Positions 15,679-24,680 of a stretch of 64,000 nt of DNA are shown here, piece after piece. Origin of the DNA: an uncultured Tateyamaria sp. (GTDB lineage Bacteria; Pseudomonadota; Alphaproteobacteria; Rhodobacterales; Rhodobacteraceae). Numbering within the stretch: the first letter of the stretch is position 1; every line of letters starts with the position of its first letter. Both the position numbers and the translations under genes were made by a program. The stretch spans positions 1,116,001 through 1,180,000 of the forward strand of contig NZ_CANNDN010000001.1 of assembly GCF_947503465.1 (NCBI RefSeq), read 5' to 3'. The notes under the pieces are model-generated. The model was not told where the DNA came from, did no database searches, and saw nothing but the letters and a program-made list of their open reading frames with translations.

Positions 15679-16332
15679 TCAAAGCGTGAATGCGTGTTCT
15701 TTTTCAAACCCCGGCAAGACCGGTGCCCCTGCATTGAACGCACGGCGCCACGACACGGCCCCGTCCCGCTTGTATCCGATGCGCACCTCCCCAAGTGCGG
15801 CATCCATGAACAGGCAGGCGATGCGCCCGCCGTCCTTCAATTGGGCAATCAGGGCATCCGGAACGTCCGTGACCCCTCCTTCGATGACGATGACGTCATA
15901 GGGCCCGTGTTCCGCGGCACCGTCGCGCAGCGGTGCAACATGGGTGATCACATTGTCGATGCCGCTGTTCAGCAGCGTTTCCTGCGCCTCGTTTGCGCGC
16001 GTCTCGTCTTCCTCCAGCGCAACAACGGCTTGCGCCATTTGTGCGATCACGGCGGCCGAGTAACCAAGTGCGGAGCCAACGTCCAAGACCAGCTCATCCG
16101 GCGCGATATCAAGCGCATCGAGCATCTTGGCCAGCGTGCGCGGTTCCAAGATCACACGCCCGGCCCCCAATTCGATATTCTCGCCCATATACGCCATCTC
16201 GCGCTGCGCCGACGGGACATAGTCTTCGCGTTGGATCGTCAGCATGGCGTCAATGATTGGAAACTTCGTCACATCCGACGGACGGACCTGCGTGTCCACC
16301 ATCATTGTTCTGCGGGTCGGAAAGTCAGGCAT
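15679..16332 (-). CDS. protein-L-isoaspartate O-methyltransferase family protein
   Basis: A 217-residue SAM-dependent methyltransferase of the PCMT family. Motif I is VLDVGSALGYSAAVIAQMA (about residues 82-100), with ALEEDETRA as the acidic ribose-binding segment. The family N-terminus with REDYVPSAQREMAYMGENIELG is present, but the usual PCMT motif I is altered, as in the Rhodobacterales homologues next to tolC, so true isoaspartyl repair activity is not certain. It is first in the pcm-tolC cluster. Confidence 0.88.
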   Translation of the reverse strand: MPDFPTRRTMMVDTQVRPSDVTKFPIIDAMLTIQREDYVPSAQREMAYMGENIELGAGRVILEPRTLAKMLDALDIAPDELVLDVGSALGYSAAVIAQMAQAVVALEEDETRANEAQETLLNSGIDNVITHVAPLRDGAAEHGPYDVIVIEGGVTDVPDALIAQLKDGGRIACLFMDAALGEVRIGYKRDGAVSWRRAFNAGAPVLPGFEKEHAFTL

Positions 16333-16448
16333 TGCAGCTAAACTCTTTGGTTCACATTTGTCTCTTCACGTGTGCCACAGTCCGCCCGGCTGAGCAACGC
16401 GGCACGTCCCATCTGCGGCATTTTCCTACAAGGCGTTGCCGGACGGCC

Positions 16449-16477
16449 TTGCACGGGCTTTGCTTATGGTCTATCGC
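16449..16477 (+). promoter_or_regulatory. predicted promoter of tRNA-Cys
   Basis: TTGCAC (16449-16454) and TATCGC (16472-16477) are 17 bp apart and end 18 bp before the mature tRNA 5' end. The -10 element is weak; an alternative TATGGT lies just upstream. Confidence 0.35.
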
Positions 16478-16495
16478 CGCTCACACACCACGGAT

Positions 16496-16569
16496 GGCGA
16501 GTTGGCGGAGTGGTGACGCAGCGGATTGCAAATCCGTGTACACCGGTTCGATTCCGGTACTCGCCTCCA
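16496..16569 (+). tRNA. tRNA-Cys (GCA)
   Basis: A 74-nt cloverleaf with encoded CCA. The acceptor stem is GGCGAGT/ACTCGCC, the discriminator is T, and the tail is CCA (16567-16569). The anticodon loop TTGCAAA, closed by GCGGA/TCCGT, gives anticodon GCA for cysteine. The T arm contains GGTTCGATTCC. It stands alone between pcm and the threonate dehydrogenase gene. Confidence 0.97.
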
Positions 16570-17177
16570 CGATCCTGTAACAGTTTGGAAGACAGCACTC
16601 CGTAAGCGCGGCGCACTTTGCCCGCTCCGGCCGCCCGCAGCGCACGACCTCATCCATTGCCGACGCAGGCGCTCAACGGGGCCCTGCCGGGACGGCGCGT
16701 TGGTGCCAACCCCGGGCGATCATGTCCAAATACCGGGCCGAGCCCATCCCCTGCTTGCAGGAAATGCTGACGCGCACCATGGCCCGGGCGAAACCGCCAG
16801 CGGCGAGGGTCATGATGTCTTGCAGCGCGTGCGCGGGCTGCGACCGTTCCATTGCACGCACCGCGTCAAGACGGGCGCAGTCTGCGCCCGCATCAGCACT
16901 GCATACGGTCGTAACGATCGGCACAAGCGCAATGAATGTGTCGCATGACGGCGTGGAACACGCTGTGCATCGGCCAGTTCAACAAGGAAATGGCACACAA
17001 CCCTGGGGCTCAAAGGGTCATGGCAAAGTTGCATGTCAGGATCGTGCGGGCCCGGCCGGGAATGGCAAACCGCGCGCCGGCGGCGGTGCTTGCCAAGGAA
17101 AAGCACCTGTTCCGAGGGCCTTGCCCTTTGGCCTGCCATGCCCATGATGGCGCCGACCCACAAGACAGGAGAGCGCA
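16570..17177. other. 608-bp gap without a convincing gene
   Basis: Several overlapping open frames exist on both strands, but none has a ribosome-binding site, protein-like composition or recognisable motif. A strong dyad CGGGCGCA-GTC-TGCGCCCG (16872-16890) lies in the middle. The last bases (ACAGGAGAGCGC) are the ribosome-binding site of the next gene. A decayed gene cannot be excluded. Confidence 0.5.
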
Positions 17178-18077
17178 ATGCCCAATGTAACCGCCGTCTT
17201 CGGCCTCGGCTCCATGGGCTATGGCATGGCGCAATCCTGCCTGGCTGCAGGCCACATCACGCACGGGTTCGATATCAACCCCGACGCCGTCGCGCGGTTC
17301 CAATCAGAGGGCGGCACACCGGGCGCCCTGTCCGACATCGCAGGCACACTCGACACGGTCGTGACGGTGGTTCTGAACGCGGCGCAAACCGAAACGGTCC
17401 TGTTTGGCGACGCAGGTATTGTCGCCCGTCTGAAACCCGGCGCCTGCGTGATCGGCTGTGCCACCGTGCCGCCGGACTTTGCCCGGGACATGGAAAACCG
17501 CTGTCAGGCCCATGGGGTCCACTATCTCGACGCGCCGATCTCGGGCGGGTCCGTGAAGGCGGCGCAGGGGGCGCTGACGATGATGGCCGCAGGCACACCC
17601 GCGGCCTTCGCTGCCGCCCAACCGGCGCTTGATGCGATGGCGGAAACGGTCTTTGAACTGGGTGACCACGCAGGCCCGGGGTCAGCCATGAAAGCCGTCA
17701 ACCAGTTGCTGGCCGGTGTGCATATCGCCACCATGGCCGAGGCGCTGACCTTCGGCATGACCCAAGGGGTCGCGCCGGACCAGTTCCTGAACGTGATCTC
17801 GAAATGCGCAGGCACTTCCTGGATGCTGGAAAACCGCGCGCCGCATATCGTGGCGGGCGACTACACGCCTCATTCATCGGTCAACATCTGGCCCAAGGAT
17901 CTCGGCATCGTTCTCGACATCGCCAAATCTGCCAGCTTTTCCGCCCCCATCACGGCAGCCGCATTGCAACAATTCATCGCAGCGGCGGGCATGGGCCTTG
18001 GTGGCGAGGATGACGCCGCCGTCGCCAAGGTCTATGCCCGCAACGCCAGCCTGGCGCTGCCCGGAGACGACACATGA
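17178..18077 (+). CDS. ltnD: 3-hydroxyisobutyrate-type dehydrogenase, probably L-threonate dehydrogenase
   Basis: A 299-residue NAD-dependent beta-hydroxyacid dehydrogenase. The N-terminal Rossmann motif is GLGSMGYGMA, the substrate loop is DAPISGGSVKAAQGALTMM, and the catalytic lysine is Lys172 in GSAMKAVNQLLAG. It overlaps by 4 nt (ATGA) with a hydroxypyruvate isomerase-like gene. The pair ltnD-otnI converts L-threonate to 2-oxotetronate and then its isomer in the known four-sugar acid pathway. The kinase and aldolase of that route are not seen nearby, so the assignment is by family and neighbour. Confidence 0.8.
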   Translation: MPNVTAVFGLGSMGYGMAQSCLAAGHITHGFDINPDAVARFQSEGGTPGALSDIAGTLDTVVTVVLNAAQTETVLFGDAGIVARLKPGACVIGCATVPPDFARDMENRCQAHGVHYLDAPISGGSVKAAQGALTMMAAGTPAAFAAAQPALDAMAETVFELGDHAGPGSAMKAVNQLLAGVHIATMAEALTFGMTQGVAPDQFLNVISKCAGTSWMLENRAPHIVAGDYTPHSSVNIWPKDLGIVLDIAKSASFSAPITAAALQQFIAAAGMGLGGEDDAAVAKVYARNASLALPGDDT

Positions 18078-18820
18078 AATTCTCGGCCAATCTCGGCTTT
18101 CTATGGAAGGATCGCCCACTGCCCGATGCGATCCACGCGGCCAAGGCGGCAGGGTTTCATGCGGTCGAATGCCACTGGCCCTACGACACTCCGGCGCGGG
18201 ATGTGCGCGCGGCGCTCGATGCCACAGGCCTGCCCATGCTGGGCCTCAACACTTCACGCGGCGATGTGGGCGCGGGTGAAAATGGCCTTGCCGCCCTGCC
18301 CGGTCGGACACAGGACGCGCAGGCGGCAATCGACCAGGCGATTGCATATGCCGATACGGTGCAGGCCGGCGCAATCCACGTCATGTCCGGCTTTGCCAGC
18401 GGACCCGCCGCGCACGCGACCTTTGCCGAAAACCTGCGCTATGCGTGCGCGGCCACCGGCAGAACCATCCTGATCGAACCGCTGAACCGCCATGACGCGC
18501 CGGGCTACTTCCTGCAGACAACGGACCAGGCCCGCGCCATCCTGAACGAGGTGGCGGCACCAAACCTCAGGCTGATGTTCGATTGCTACCACGTGGGCCG
18601 TACCGAAGGGGATATCCTGACCCGACTGTCGGACCTGTCGGACATCATCGGCCATATCCAGTTTGCATCCGTCCCCGACCGGGGGGCACCGGATCACGGG
18701 GAACTGGATTATGCCACCATCTTCGAGGCACTTGGCGATTGGCCCCACCCCCTGGGTGCGGAATACAAACCGATTGGGGATACGGATGCTACGCTGGGGT
18801 GGATGCAACGGTTTGGCTGA
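18074..18820 (+). CDS. otnI: hydroxypyruvate isomerase family, probable 2-oxotetronate isomerase
   Basis: A 248-residue TIM-barrel isomerase. Metal-binding and catalytic glutamates are visible in LIEPLNRHDAPGYFL and GAEYKP, and FDCYHVGRTEGD supplies the metal-binding Asp/His. The start overlaps the preceding dehydrogenase stop. Its 3' end overlaps the convergent arsJ coding sequence by 32 nt, so both proteins' C-termini are encoded by the same bases. Confidence 0.82.
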   Translation: MKFSANLGFLWKDRPLPDAIHAAKAAGFHAVECHWPYDTPARDVRAALDATGLPMLGLNTSRGDVGAGENGLAALPGRTQDAQAAIDQAIAYADTVQAGAIHVMSGFASGPAAHATFAENLRYACAATGRTILIEPLNRHDAPGYFLQTTDQARAILNEVAAPNLRLMFDCYHVGRTEGDILTRLSDLSDIIGHIQFASVPDRGAPDHGELDYATIFEALGDWPHPLGAEYKPIGDTDATLGWMQRFG

Positions 18821-20051
18821 TGCGCCCAATGGACAGCCAGCTTAGCAAAATCATCACCGCGGCCGTTGCCAGGCACAGCGGCACGCCGCCCAACTGGTAA
18901 GTCAGTCCGGACAGAACCGTTCCAATCAACCGCCCTGCCGCGTTCGCCATATAGTAAAATCCCACATCCATCGTGACCCGTTTTGCATCCGTGAATGCGA
19001 GGATAAGGTAGGAATGCAGGGATGAATTCAGCGCAAAAAGCACCCCGAAGATCAGCAGCCCCACGACCACGACACCGGTCAGCCACAAGGTGGGGGTGCC
19101 CACCAGCCAAACCGCTGTCGCCAAGGCGGCAGGCACAAAGAACAACGTCCCGACCCAAAACCGTGCCGCACCGGCCAAATCCGCCTCGCTGCGCCGGGCG
19201 CTGCCCAAAAGCGATGGCGCCTTGGCCTGAACAGCACCATACAGGATCACCCAAACGGCCATGAAAATGCCGATCATGAAGAATGCGGCGCGCTGGCCTT
19301 CGGGGCTGCCATCGCTCAGCACCGAATAAAAGTAGATCGGGATCCCCACCACAAACCACACGTCCCGTGCCCCAAACAGAAACACACGCGCCGCACTCAA
19401 CCAGTTGATACGCGGGTTCTTGGACAGCACGTCCTTGAACTTTGCATCCTTGCGGCCGCCGGGCAGACCCGCGGGCATTCGCACCAAGACCACGATCAGG
19501 ATCAGGCCAAGTATCGCGGCCATACCCAGAACCGACGGCACGAACCCGAACAGCGCAAGCGCCCCGGCCCCCAGCAGAAACCCAAGGCCCTTCACGGCGT
19601 TTTTTGATCCGGTCAGCAGCGCAACCCACCGAAACAGCCCGTCGCCTTCGGCCGGGGCCAACAGCTTTACCGCGGATTTCGACGACATCTTGGCCAGGTC
19701 CTTGGCGACGCCGGACAGCCCCTGAACCGCCATCACAAAGGCCACGGACGCAGCGATGGACCAGGCCGGATCAAGTTGGGTCAGCGCCAGAAGGGCCACA
19801 ACCTGCAACCCGAGGCCCACATACAGGGTCGATGTCAGACCAAACCGCGCCGCAATCCAACCCGCGCTCAGGTTCGTCACGACCCCGGCGATCTCGTACA
19901 GCACAAACAGATACGCCAGGTGTACCGGCGAAAAGCCCAGGCTGTTGAAGTGCAGCAGCACCAGCATGCGCAGCGCGCCATCGGTCAGCATGAAGGCCCA
20001 ATAGGCGGCCGTCACCGCGACATAGGCGGCAAAACCTTCCGGTCGGGTCAA
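18789..20051 (-). CDS. arsJ: organoarsenical efflux MFS transporter ArsJ
   Basis: A 420-residue major facilitator with about 12 transmembrane helices. Characteristic segments are [17 protein letters not shown] and [22 protein letters not shown], known from ArsJ, which exports 1-arseno-3-phosphoglycerate. It directly follows the ArsJ-associated GAPDH gene (overlap of 4 nt), which makes that substrate from arsenate and glyceraldehyde-3-phosphate. Its last 32 nt overlap otnI. Confidence 0.93.
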   Translation of the reverse strand: MTRPEGFAAYVAVTAAYWAFMLTDGALRMLVLLHFNSLGFSPVHLAYLFVLYEIAGVVTNLSAGWIAARFGLTSTLYVGLGLQVVALLALTQLDPAWSIAASVAFVMAVQGLSGVAKDLAKMSSKSAVKLLAPAEGDGLFRWVALLTGSKNAVKGLGFLLGAGALALFGFVPSVLGMAAILGLILIVVLVRMPAGLPGGRKDAKFKDVLSKNPRINWLSAARVFLFGARDVWFVVGIPIYFYSVLSDGSPEGQRAAFFMIGIFMAVWVILYGAVQAKAPSLLGSARRSEADLAGAARFWVGTLFFVPAALATAVWLVGTPTLWLTGVVVVGLLIFGVLFALNSSLHSYLILAFTDAKRVTMDVGFYYMANAAGRLIGTVLSGLTYQLGGVPLCLATAAVMILLSWLSIGRISQTVASTPA

Positions 20052-21040
20052 AGACTGGCCCCCACCATCTGCGCAACATCAACCAGCCGGTGGGCATAGC
20101 CCCATTCGTTGTCATACCAGGCATAGATTTTTACCTGGGTCCCGTTCACGACCATGGTGCTGGGCGCATCCACGATGGACGACCGCGCATCGTTGACATA
20201 GTCGGTCGACACCAGGGGCCGGGTTTCGTACCCAAGGATCCCCCGCAGCGGTCCATTGGCCGCGGTTTCGAACAGGCCATTGACCTCTTCAACCGTCGTG
20301 GGCCGCGTCACTTCGAACACGCAATCCGTCAGCGAGGCGTTCAGCAGCGGCACCCGCACCGCATGTCCGTTCAGCTTGCCGGTCAGTTCGGGATAGATCA
20401 GCGTGATGGCCGTGGCCGAGCCGGTGGTGGTCGGGATCAGCGAATTCAGCGCCGAGCGTGCGCGCCGCAGATCCTTGGCAGGGCGGTCCACAATGGTCTG
20501 TGTATTGGTCACGTCATGGATGGTCGTGATTGACCCGTGGGCAATCCCGATACCCTCATGTATCACTTTAACAACAGGCGCCAAGCAATTGGTCGTACAG
20601 GATGCAGCCGTCACAATTGATTGCCCGACATAGGCGTCGCTATTCACCCCGTAAACGATGTTCGCAGTGTCGCCATCCTTGACCGGCGCCGACACGACAA
20701 CCTTCTTCACGCCAGCCGCAAAGTACGGCGCAAGCGCGGCTTCGGTCTTGAAAACTCCCGTGCAGTCGATGACCACATCCACACCGTCCAGCGGCAAACC
20801 TTCGATCCGGCGCGTGGACAGTGCGGGGATACGGGTGCCGTTGATGCTGATGCTCTGCTCATCCGCCGCAAATTCCGCATCCCAGCGCCCATGCACGGTG
20901 TCAAACTCCAGCAGGTGCGCATGCATCGCCGGATCGCCCAGGGCGTCGTTCACGAAGGCTATCTCGCATCCACGTTCAAGCAGAGGCTTCAACGCCAGTT
21001 TTCCGATACGGCCCAGGCCGTTCAGCGCATAAGTTGTCAT
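20048..21040 (-). CDS. ArsJ-associated glyceraldehyde-3-phosphate dehydrogenase
   Basis: A 330-residue GAPDH. The NAD-binding N-terminus is [15 protein letters not shown] and the catalytic Cys is in [17 protein letters not shown], with the His in the usual C-terminal half. With arsenate in place of phosphate it forms the unstable 1-arseno-3-phosphoglycerate that ArsJ pumps out. It sits between arsR-arsC and arsJ as in known ars operons. A housekeeping gapA is expected elsewhere. Confidence 0.93.
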   Translation of the reverse strand: MTTYALNGLGRIGKLALKPLLERGCEIAFVNDALGDPAMHAHLLEFDTVHGRWDAEFAADEQSISINGTRIPALSTRRIEGLPLDGVDVVIDCTGVFKTEAALAPYFAAGVKKVVVSAPVKDGDTANIVYGVNSDAYVGQSIVTAASCTTNCLAPVVKVIHEGIGIAHGSITTIHDVTNTQTIVDRPAKDLRRARSALNSLIPTTTGSATAITLIYPELTGKLNGHAVRVPLLNASLTDCVFEVTRPTTVEEVNGLFETAANGPLRGILGYETRPLVSTDYVNDARSSIVDAPSTMVVNGTQVKIYAWYDNEWGYAHRLVDVAQMVGASL

Positions 21041-21868
21041 CTAGTGGTCCTTGGTCCGGCCGATCTGATCGACCTCTTGTTGCAACGACGCGCGGCTGAG
21101 CGTTTCAAGCGGCAGCGCTGTGAAAGCGGAAATGCGGTTGCGCATTGCACCATAGGTTTGCTGGAACGCCAGACGCTTTTCCGCGTCTGTGCCCTCTGCC
21201 TTTACCGGGTCAGGCAGGCCCCAATGCGCGCTGATGGGCTGGCCGTCCCAGGGGGCGCACTCCTCGTTCGCGGCCAGATCGCAGACGGTGAACACGAAAT
21301 CCAGATGCGGGGCATCAGGGCCCTGAAACTCGGCGACGTTCTTGGCACGCAAATCGCCCGGGTCGATGCCCTTTTGTTTCAGCATCTCGACGGCAAAGGG
21401 GTTGAGTTCGGACGTTGGCCGCGTCCCCGCAGAGAACACCTTGAACCGGTCCCCCGCCGTGTGGCGCATGATCGCTTCGGCGATGATCGACCGGGCCGAA
21501 TTGCCGGTACAAATGAACAAGACAGTGTGCTTTTGGTCAGACATGGGACCCATCCTTGTGTTCGGATCAACCATTGCAGGCGGACACAGGTCGGGCCGCC
21601 CATTGCAACAGTCCAGAAACAGCTGCGCCACCATCTCGCGGGCACCCCCCAGATCGGCGGCATAGCGCAGGGACGTGCCCGCGCGTGACTGCTGGATCAG
21701 CCCCGCCTTGTGCAGGGCCGCCAGATAGACCGACGTGGTCGACGGCTTGAACCCCAGCACCTGCGCCACCTCGCCGGCAGGCACCGCGTCAGGGCAGCGC
21801 CGCATCAGCAGGCGAAACACGCGCATCCGTTCGGGATGGCTCAGGGTCGAGAGTTGGTCGAGCAGCAT
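21041..21868 (-). CDS. ArsR-ArsC fusion: arsenic-responsive repressor and arsenate reductase
   Basis: A 275-residue two-domain protein. Residues 1-105 are an ArsR winged helix (HPERMRVFRLL...KPSTTSVYLAALHKAGLI) with the As(III)-sensing cysteines in LFLDCCNGRPDLC (Cys87, 88, 95). Residues 109-275 are a low-molecular-weight-phosphatase-type arsenate reductase with the P-loop VLFICTGNSARS (Cys120). An internal Met109 has AAGGA 8 nt upstream, so a free ArsC could also be made. The operon is arsR/arsC, gapdh, arsJ. A perfect inverted repeat precedes its start. Confidence 0.92.
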   Translation of the reverse strand: MLLDQLSTLSHPERMRVFRLLMRRCPDAVPAGEVAQVLGFKPSTTSVYLAALHKAGLIQQSRAGTSLRYAADLGGAREMVAQLFLDCCNGRPDLCPPAMVDPNTRMGPMSDQKHTVLFICTGNSARSIIAEAIMRHTAGDRFKVFSAGTRPTSELNPFAVEMLKQKGIDPGDLRAKNVAEFQGPDAPHLDFVFTVCDLAANEECAPWDGQPISAHWGLPDPVKAEGTDAEKRLAFQQTYGAMRNRISAFTALPLETLSRASLQQEVDQIGRTKDH

Positions 21869-21879
21869 GGGGTCATTCT

Positions 21880-21899
21880 ATTTCATGATTCCATGAAAT
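21880..21899 (-). promoter_or_regulatory. predicted ArsR operator
   Basis: ATTTCATG-ATTC-CATGAAAT is a perfect 8-bp inverted repeat with a 4-bp spacer, ending 12 bp before the arsR-arsC start codon. It sits where the repressor would block the short leader. Typical ArsR boxes are imperfect ATTC/GAAT dyads of this size. Confidence 0.65.
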
Positions 21900-21933
21900 A
21901 TATATGACGCCCGATGCAGCGGCCGCAACGCCC

Positions 21934-23850
21934 TTATCTCGACTGGCGCAAAACGCCCGCCGGGGGCAGCGTGTGACCCGCGACCTGCACAGGCCGATCC
22001 GAATAATTAAACCAGAACCGCTCGGTGCCGGTGTCACGGCGGCGCACCCCCTCTGGCATCCGCTCCACATCCAGGCCCGGCGCCAACGTCTCGATCAGAC
22101 GCATGTGCATCACGTCGTCGCCCCAGCCCCCGACATATGCCACATGATCGGCACAGCGCACCGCAACAAAGGCCCCGTCATCGGCTGTCATGACACTGTC
22201 GCCCGTGCCCTCCAACTGCTCGAGATAGCCAATGACCTGCCCACCTCCCTGTATGGGAACCGGCAGATCGGGCCGCATGGATTGCACGCGACTGACGGTC
22301 AGATCGCTGCCGGGCCACGCGGGCGGCAACGGTGTGGGAATGTTGAAATCGCCATCCCGCGCAGCAGTGCGTGGACCTAAAATAACTTGCGTATCAGAAT
22401 TTTGCAGCGCGACCTTCAAGTCATCCGGCATGTGCATCATGCCCGGCACCACCACCAATTCATAGCCATCGAAGCGGCGCGTATCAGGCGGCAGGATGTC
22501 CATGGACAGGCCCAGCTTGCGACAGGCCCGATACCAGTCAAACACCAACCCAAAGTAACTCAGACCTGCGCCATGCGGCTGCACGGACCACGCCCAATCC
22601 GCATCATAGTCAAACAGGATCGCAACCGGCGCCTGTGCGGGGGCCACGTCAGGCGCGTCTGACAACTCGGCCATCACATCACGGGCCTCGGCAAAGGCTT
22701 CGGCTTCGGCGGAATCAGGCCGCAAAAGCCCCGCATGCATTTGTTCCTGCGCAAAAGGGGCTTGCCGCCAGCGAAAGTAACAGACCGCTTCGGCCCCGTG
22801 GGCAAAGGCCTCCCAGGACCACAGGCGCACCATGCCGGGCAGCGGTGACGGGTTGTAGGGTGCCCAGTTCACCGGGCCGGGTTGCTGTTCCATGATCCAC
22901 CAGCGGCCCTTGCCGACGGCCCGGTACAGATCATGGTGAAACGCCTGAAAATCCGGGTCACCCTGGCGCGCATAAACACGTTGATGGCCGGGATCCGCCC
23001 CGACACGGTCCTCCAGAAACCCCAGCGGATAACTGTCCCAGGACGCGATATCCAGATCATCGCCAACCTTGAAGTGATCGAATTCGGTCACGCGGCCCAT
23101 GTAATTGTGGGCAATGGGCGCGTCGGAAAACCTGCGAATGATGTCGACCTGCGCCTTGTTGAAGGCGACGACTTCGTCGCTGGCAAACCGGCGAAAGGCG
23201 TGCACATGGGCTGGGTTCGGTTCGGTAACCGTCAGGTTGGGCAGGCCGATCTCGTCAAAATCGTCATAGTCCATCGACCAGAACACATTGCCCCATGCGG
23301 CGTTCAGCGCATTGATGTCACCATCGTTCCCCTGCCCCGGAAACTGTCCACGCAACCAGTCGCGAAACCGGTCACGGGCAGCGTTCGAATAGCTGAGCAC
23401 CGTATCATGACACCCGTATTCATTGTCCGTCTGCCACGCCGCCACATGGGGGTTGCGGCCATAGCGGTCGGCCATGGCGCGCACGATCCTGCGGCTTTCC
23501 TCCAGAAACCCTTGATGGGAAAAACAGTAATGCCGGCGCGACCCATAGCCGCGCACATGGCCCTGCGCATCCACCGCAAACATGTCGGGATGCTTCTTGC
23601 ACACCCATTTGGGCGGTGTGGCCGTGGGTGTGCCCAGCACAACCTTCAGTCCGGCCCGCCCCAGCGTGTCAATGGCGCGGTCCAGCCAACCCCACTGGTA
23701 ATCGCCTTCGCGCGGTTCCATCCGCTTCCACGCGAATTCACCGATCCGTACCCAGGTCAGGCCCAGATCCGCCATGCGCTGCGCATCCTCGGCCCATCGC
23801 GTCTCGGGCCAGTGTTCGGGGTAATAGCATACCCCAAGTGTTCGTTTCAT
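21934..23850 (-). CDS. beta-galactosidase, glycoside hydrolase family 42
   Basis: A 638-residue GH42 enzyme beginning MKRTLGVCYYPEHWPETRW. The acid/base glutamate is in AAWQTDNEYGCHD (near residue 144) and the nucleophile in WWIMEQQPGPVNW (near residue 321). The trimerisation domain (VAILFDYDADWAWSVQPHG...) and a C-terminal beta domain follow. No signal peptide, so it acts on imported beta-galactosides in the cytoplasm. It is last in the galactoside operon and overlaps the lactonase gene by 4 nt. Confidence 0.94.
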   Translation of the reverse strand: MKRTLGVCYYPEHWPETRWAEDAQRMADLGLTWVRIGEFAWKRMEPREGDYQWGWLDRAIDTLGRAGLKVVLGTPTATPPKWVCKKHPDMFAVDAQGHVRGYGSRRHYCFSHQGFLEESRRIVRAMADRYGRNPHVAAWQTDNEYGCHDTVLSYSNAARDRFRDWLRGQFPGQGNDGDINALNAAWGNVFWSMDYDDFDEIGLPNLTVTEPNPAHVHAFRRFASDEVVAFNKAQVDIIRRFSDAPIAHNYMGRVTEFDHFKVGDDLDIASWDSYPLGFLEDRVGADPGHQRVYARQGDPDFQAFHHDLYRAVGKGRWWIMEQQPGPVNWAPYNPSPLPGMVRLWSWEAFAHGAEAVCYFRWRQAPFAQEQMHAGLLRPDSAEAEAFAEARDVMAELSDAPDVAPAQAPVAILFDYDADWAWSVQPHGAGLSYFGLVFDWYRACRKLGLSMDILPPDTRRFDGYELVVVPGMMHMPDDLKVALQNSDTQVILGPRTAARDGDFNIPTPLPPAWPGSDLTVSRVQSMRPDLPVPIQGGGQVIGYLEQLEGTGDSVMTADDGAFVAVRCADHVAYVGGWGDDVMHMRLIETLAPGLDVERMPEGVRRRDTGTERFWFNYSDRPVQVAGHTLPPAGVLRQSR

Positions 23851-24680
23851 AGGATCACCCGATGTTCGCGCTGGCCATTTGTGCCTGCGGGTCCGTAAAA
23901 GGTTTTCCCTCCCTCCGCCTCGTCCAGCCCGTCTGCTGCGGTCGTGACGAACAGCGTCGTGGCGTCATGCCCGCCGAAGGCCGGGCAACTCGCCTGGCGG
24001 GCCGGCACGTCGATGGCGTGCAGGAACACACCGTTCGGCCCATAGCAGGCCACGCGGCCCGCCCCCCATTGCGCGTTCCACAGGTTGCCCTCTGCGTCCA
24101 CGACCGCGCCGTCCGGGTTCAGCCCATCCTTGCGCAGATCCACAAACACCTCCGGCGCACCCGTGGGCCAGCCGTCAGCATCCAAGGCAACCTTCTGAAT
24201 TTTTTGCGAAAACGTGTCCGCGAAATAGGCGCACCTGCCATCCGGCGCAAAACAGATCGCGTTCGAAATCGTGATCCGGTCAAACAGTTGACGCAGCTCA
24301 CCCCGGAAGTAGCGATAGATCGCCCCGGCAAAGGGTTCGGCCTGCACGCCCATCGTCCCGATCCAGAACCCGCCCTGCGGATCGGCGCGCCCGTCATTGG
24401 ACCGCGTGACCGGATTGTCGGCCTCAAGCGCGGCCACCAGGTCACGATCTCCGGTCGGAATGTCGAACCGCCACAGGCCGGATGATGACGCCATCAGCAG
24501 CGTGTCCCGGTCCACCCAGCCACAGGCAGACACATGTTCATCGAAATCCCAGGACGCGCGGCGCGCGCCTTTGGACATCATCTGTTTGCCCAGAATATCG
24601 AACCAGAAAAGCTCGCCCCGTTCCGGGTGCCACATCGGCCCCTCGCCCAAAGCACAGGCATGATCGTCAAAGACCTGCAT
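23847..24680 (-). CDS. SMP-30/gluconolactonase family lactonase (likely galactonolactonase)
   Basis: A 277-residue six-bladed beta-propeller. Metal ligands typical of the family are seen in ALGEGPMWHPERGELFW (Glu), TRSNDGRADPQGGFWIGTMG and AICFAPDGRCAYFADT and LNPDGAVVDAEGNLWNAQW. The start MQVFDDHACALGEG at 24680 abuts the dgoA stop (TGATG). Together with the SDR and the Dgo enzymes it should hydrolyse galactono-lactone to galactonate; the substrate is inferred from context. Confidence 0.85.
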   Translation of the reverse strand: MQVFDDHACALGEGPMWHPERGELFWFDILGKQMMSKGARRASWDFDEHVSACGWVDRDTLLMASSSGLWRFDIPTGDRDLVAALEADNPVTRSNDGRADPQGGFWIGTMGVQAEPFAGAIYRYFRGELRQLFDRITISNAICFAPDGRCAYFADTFSQKIQKVALDADGWPTGAPEVFVDLRKDGLNPDGAVVDAEGNLWNAQWGAGRVACYGPNGVFLHAIDVPARQASCPAFGGHDATTLFVTTAADGLDEAEGGKTFYGPAGTNGQREHRVIL

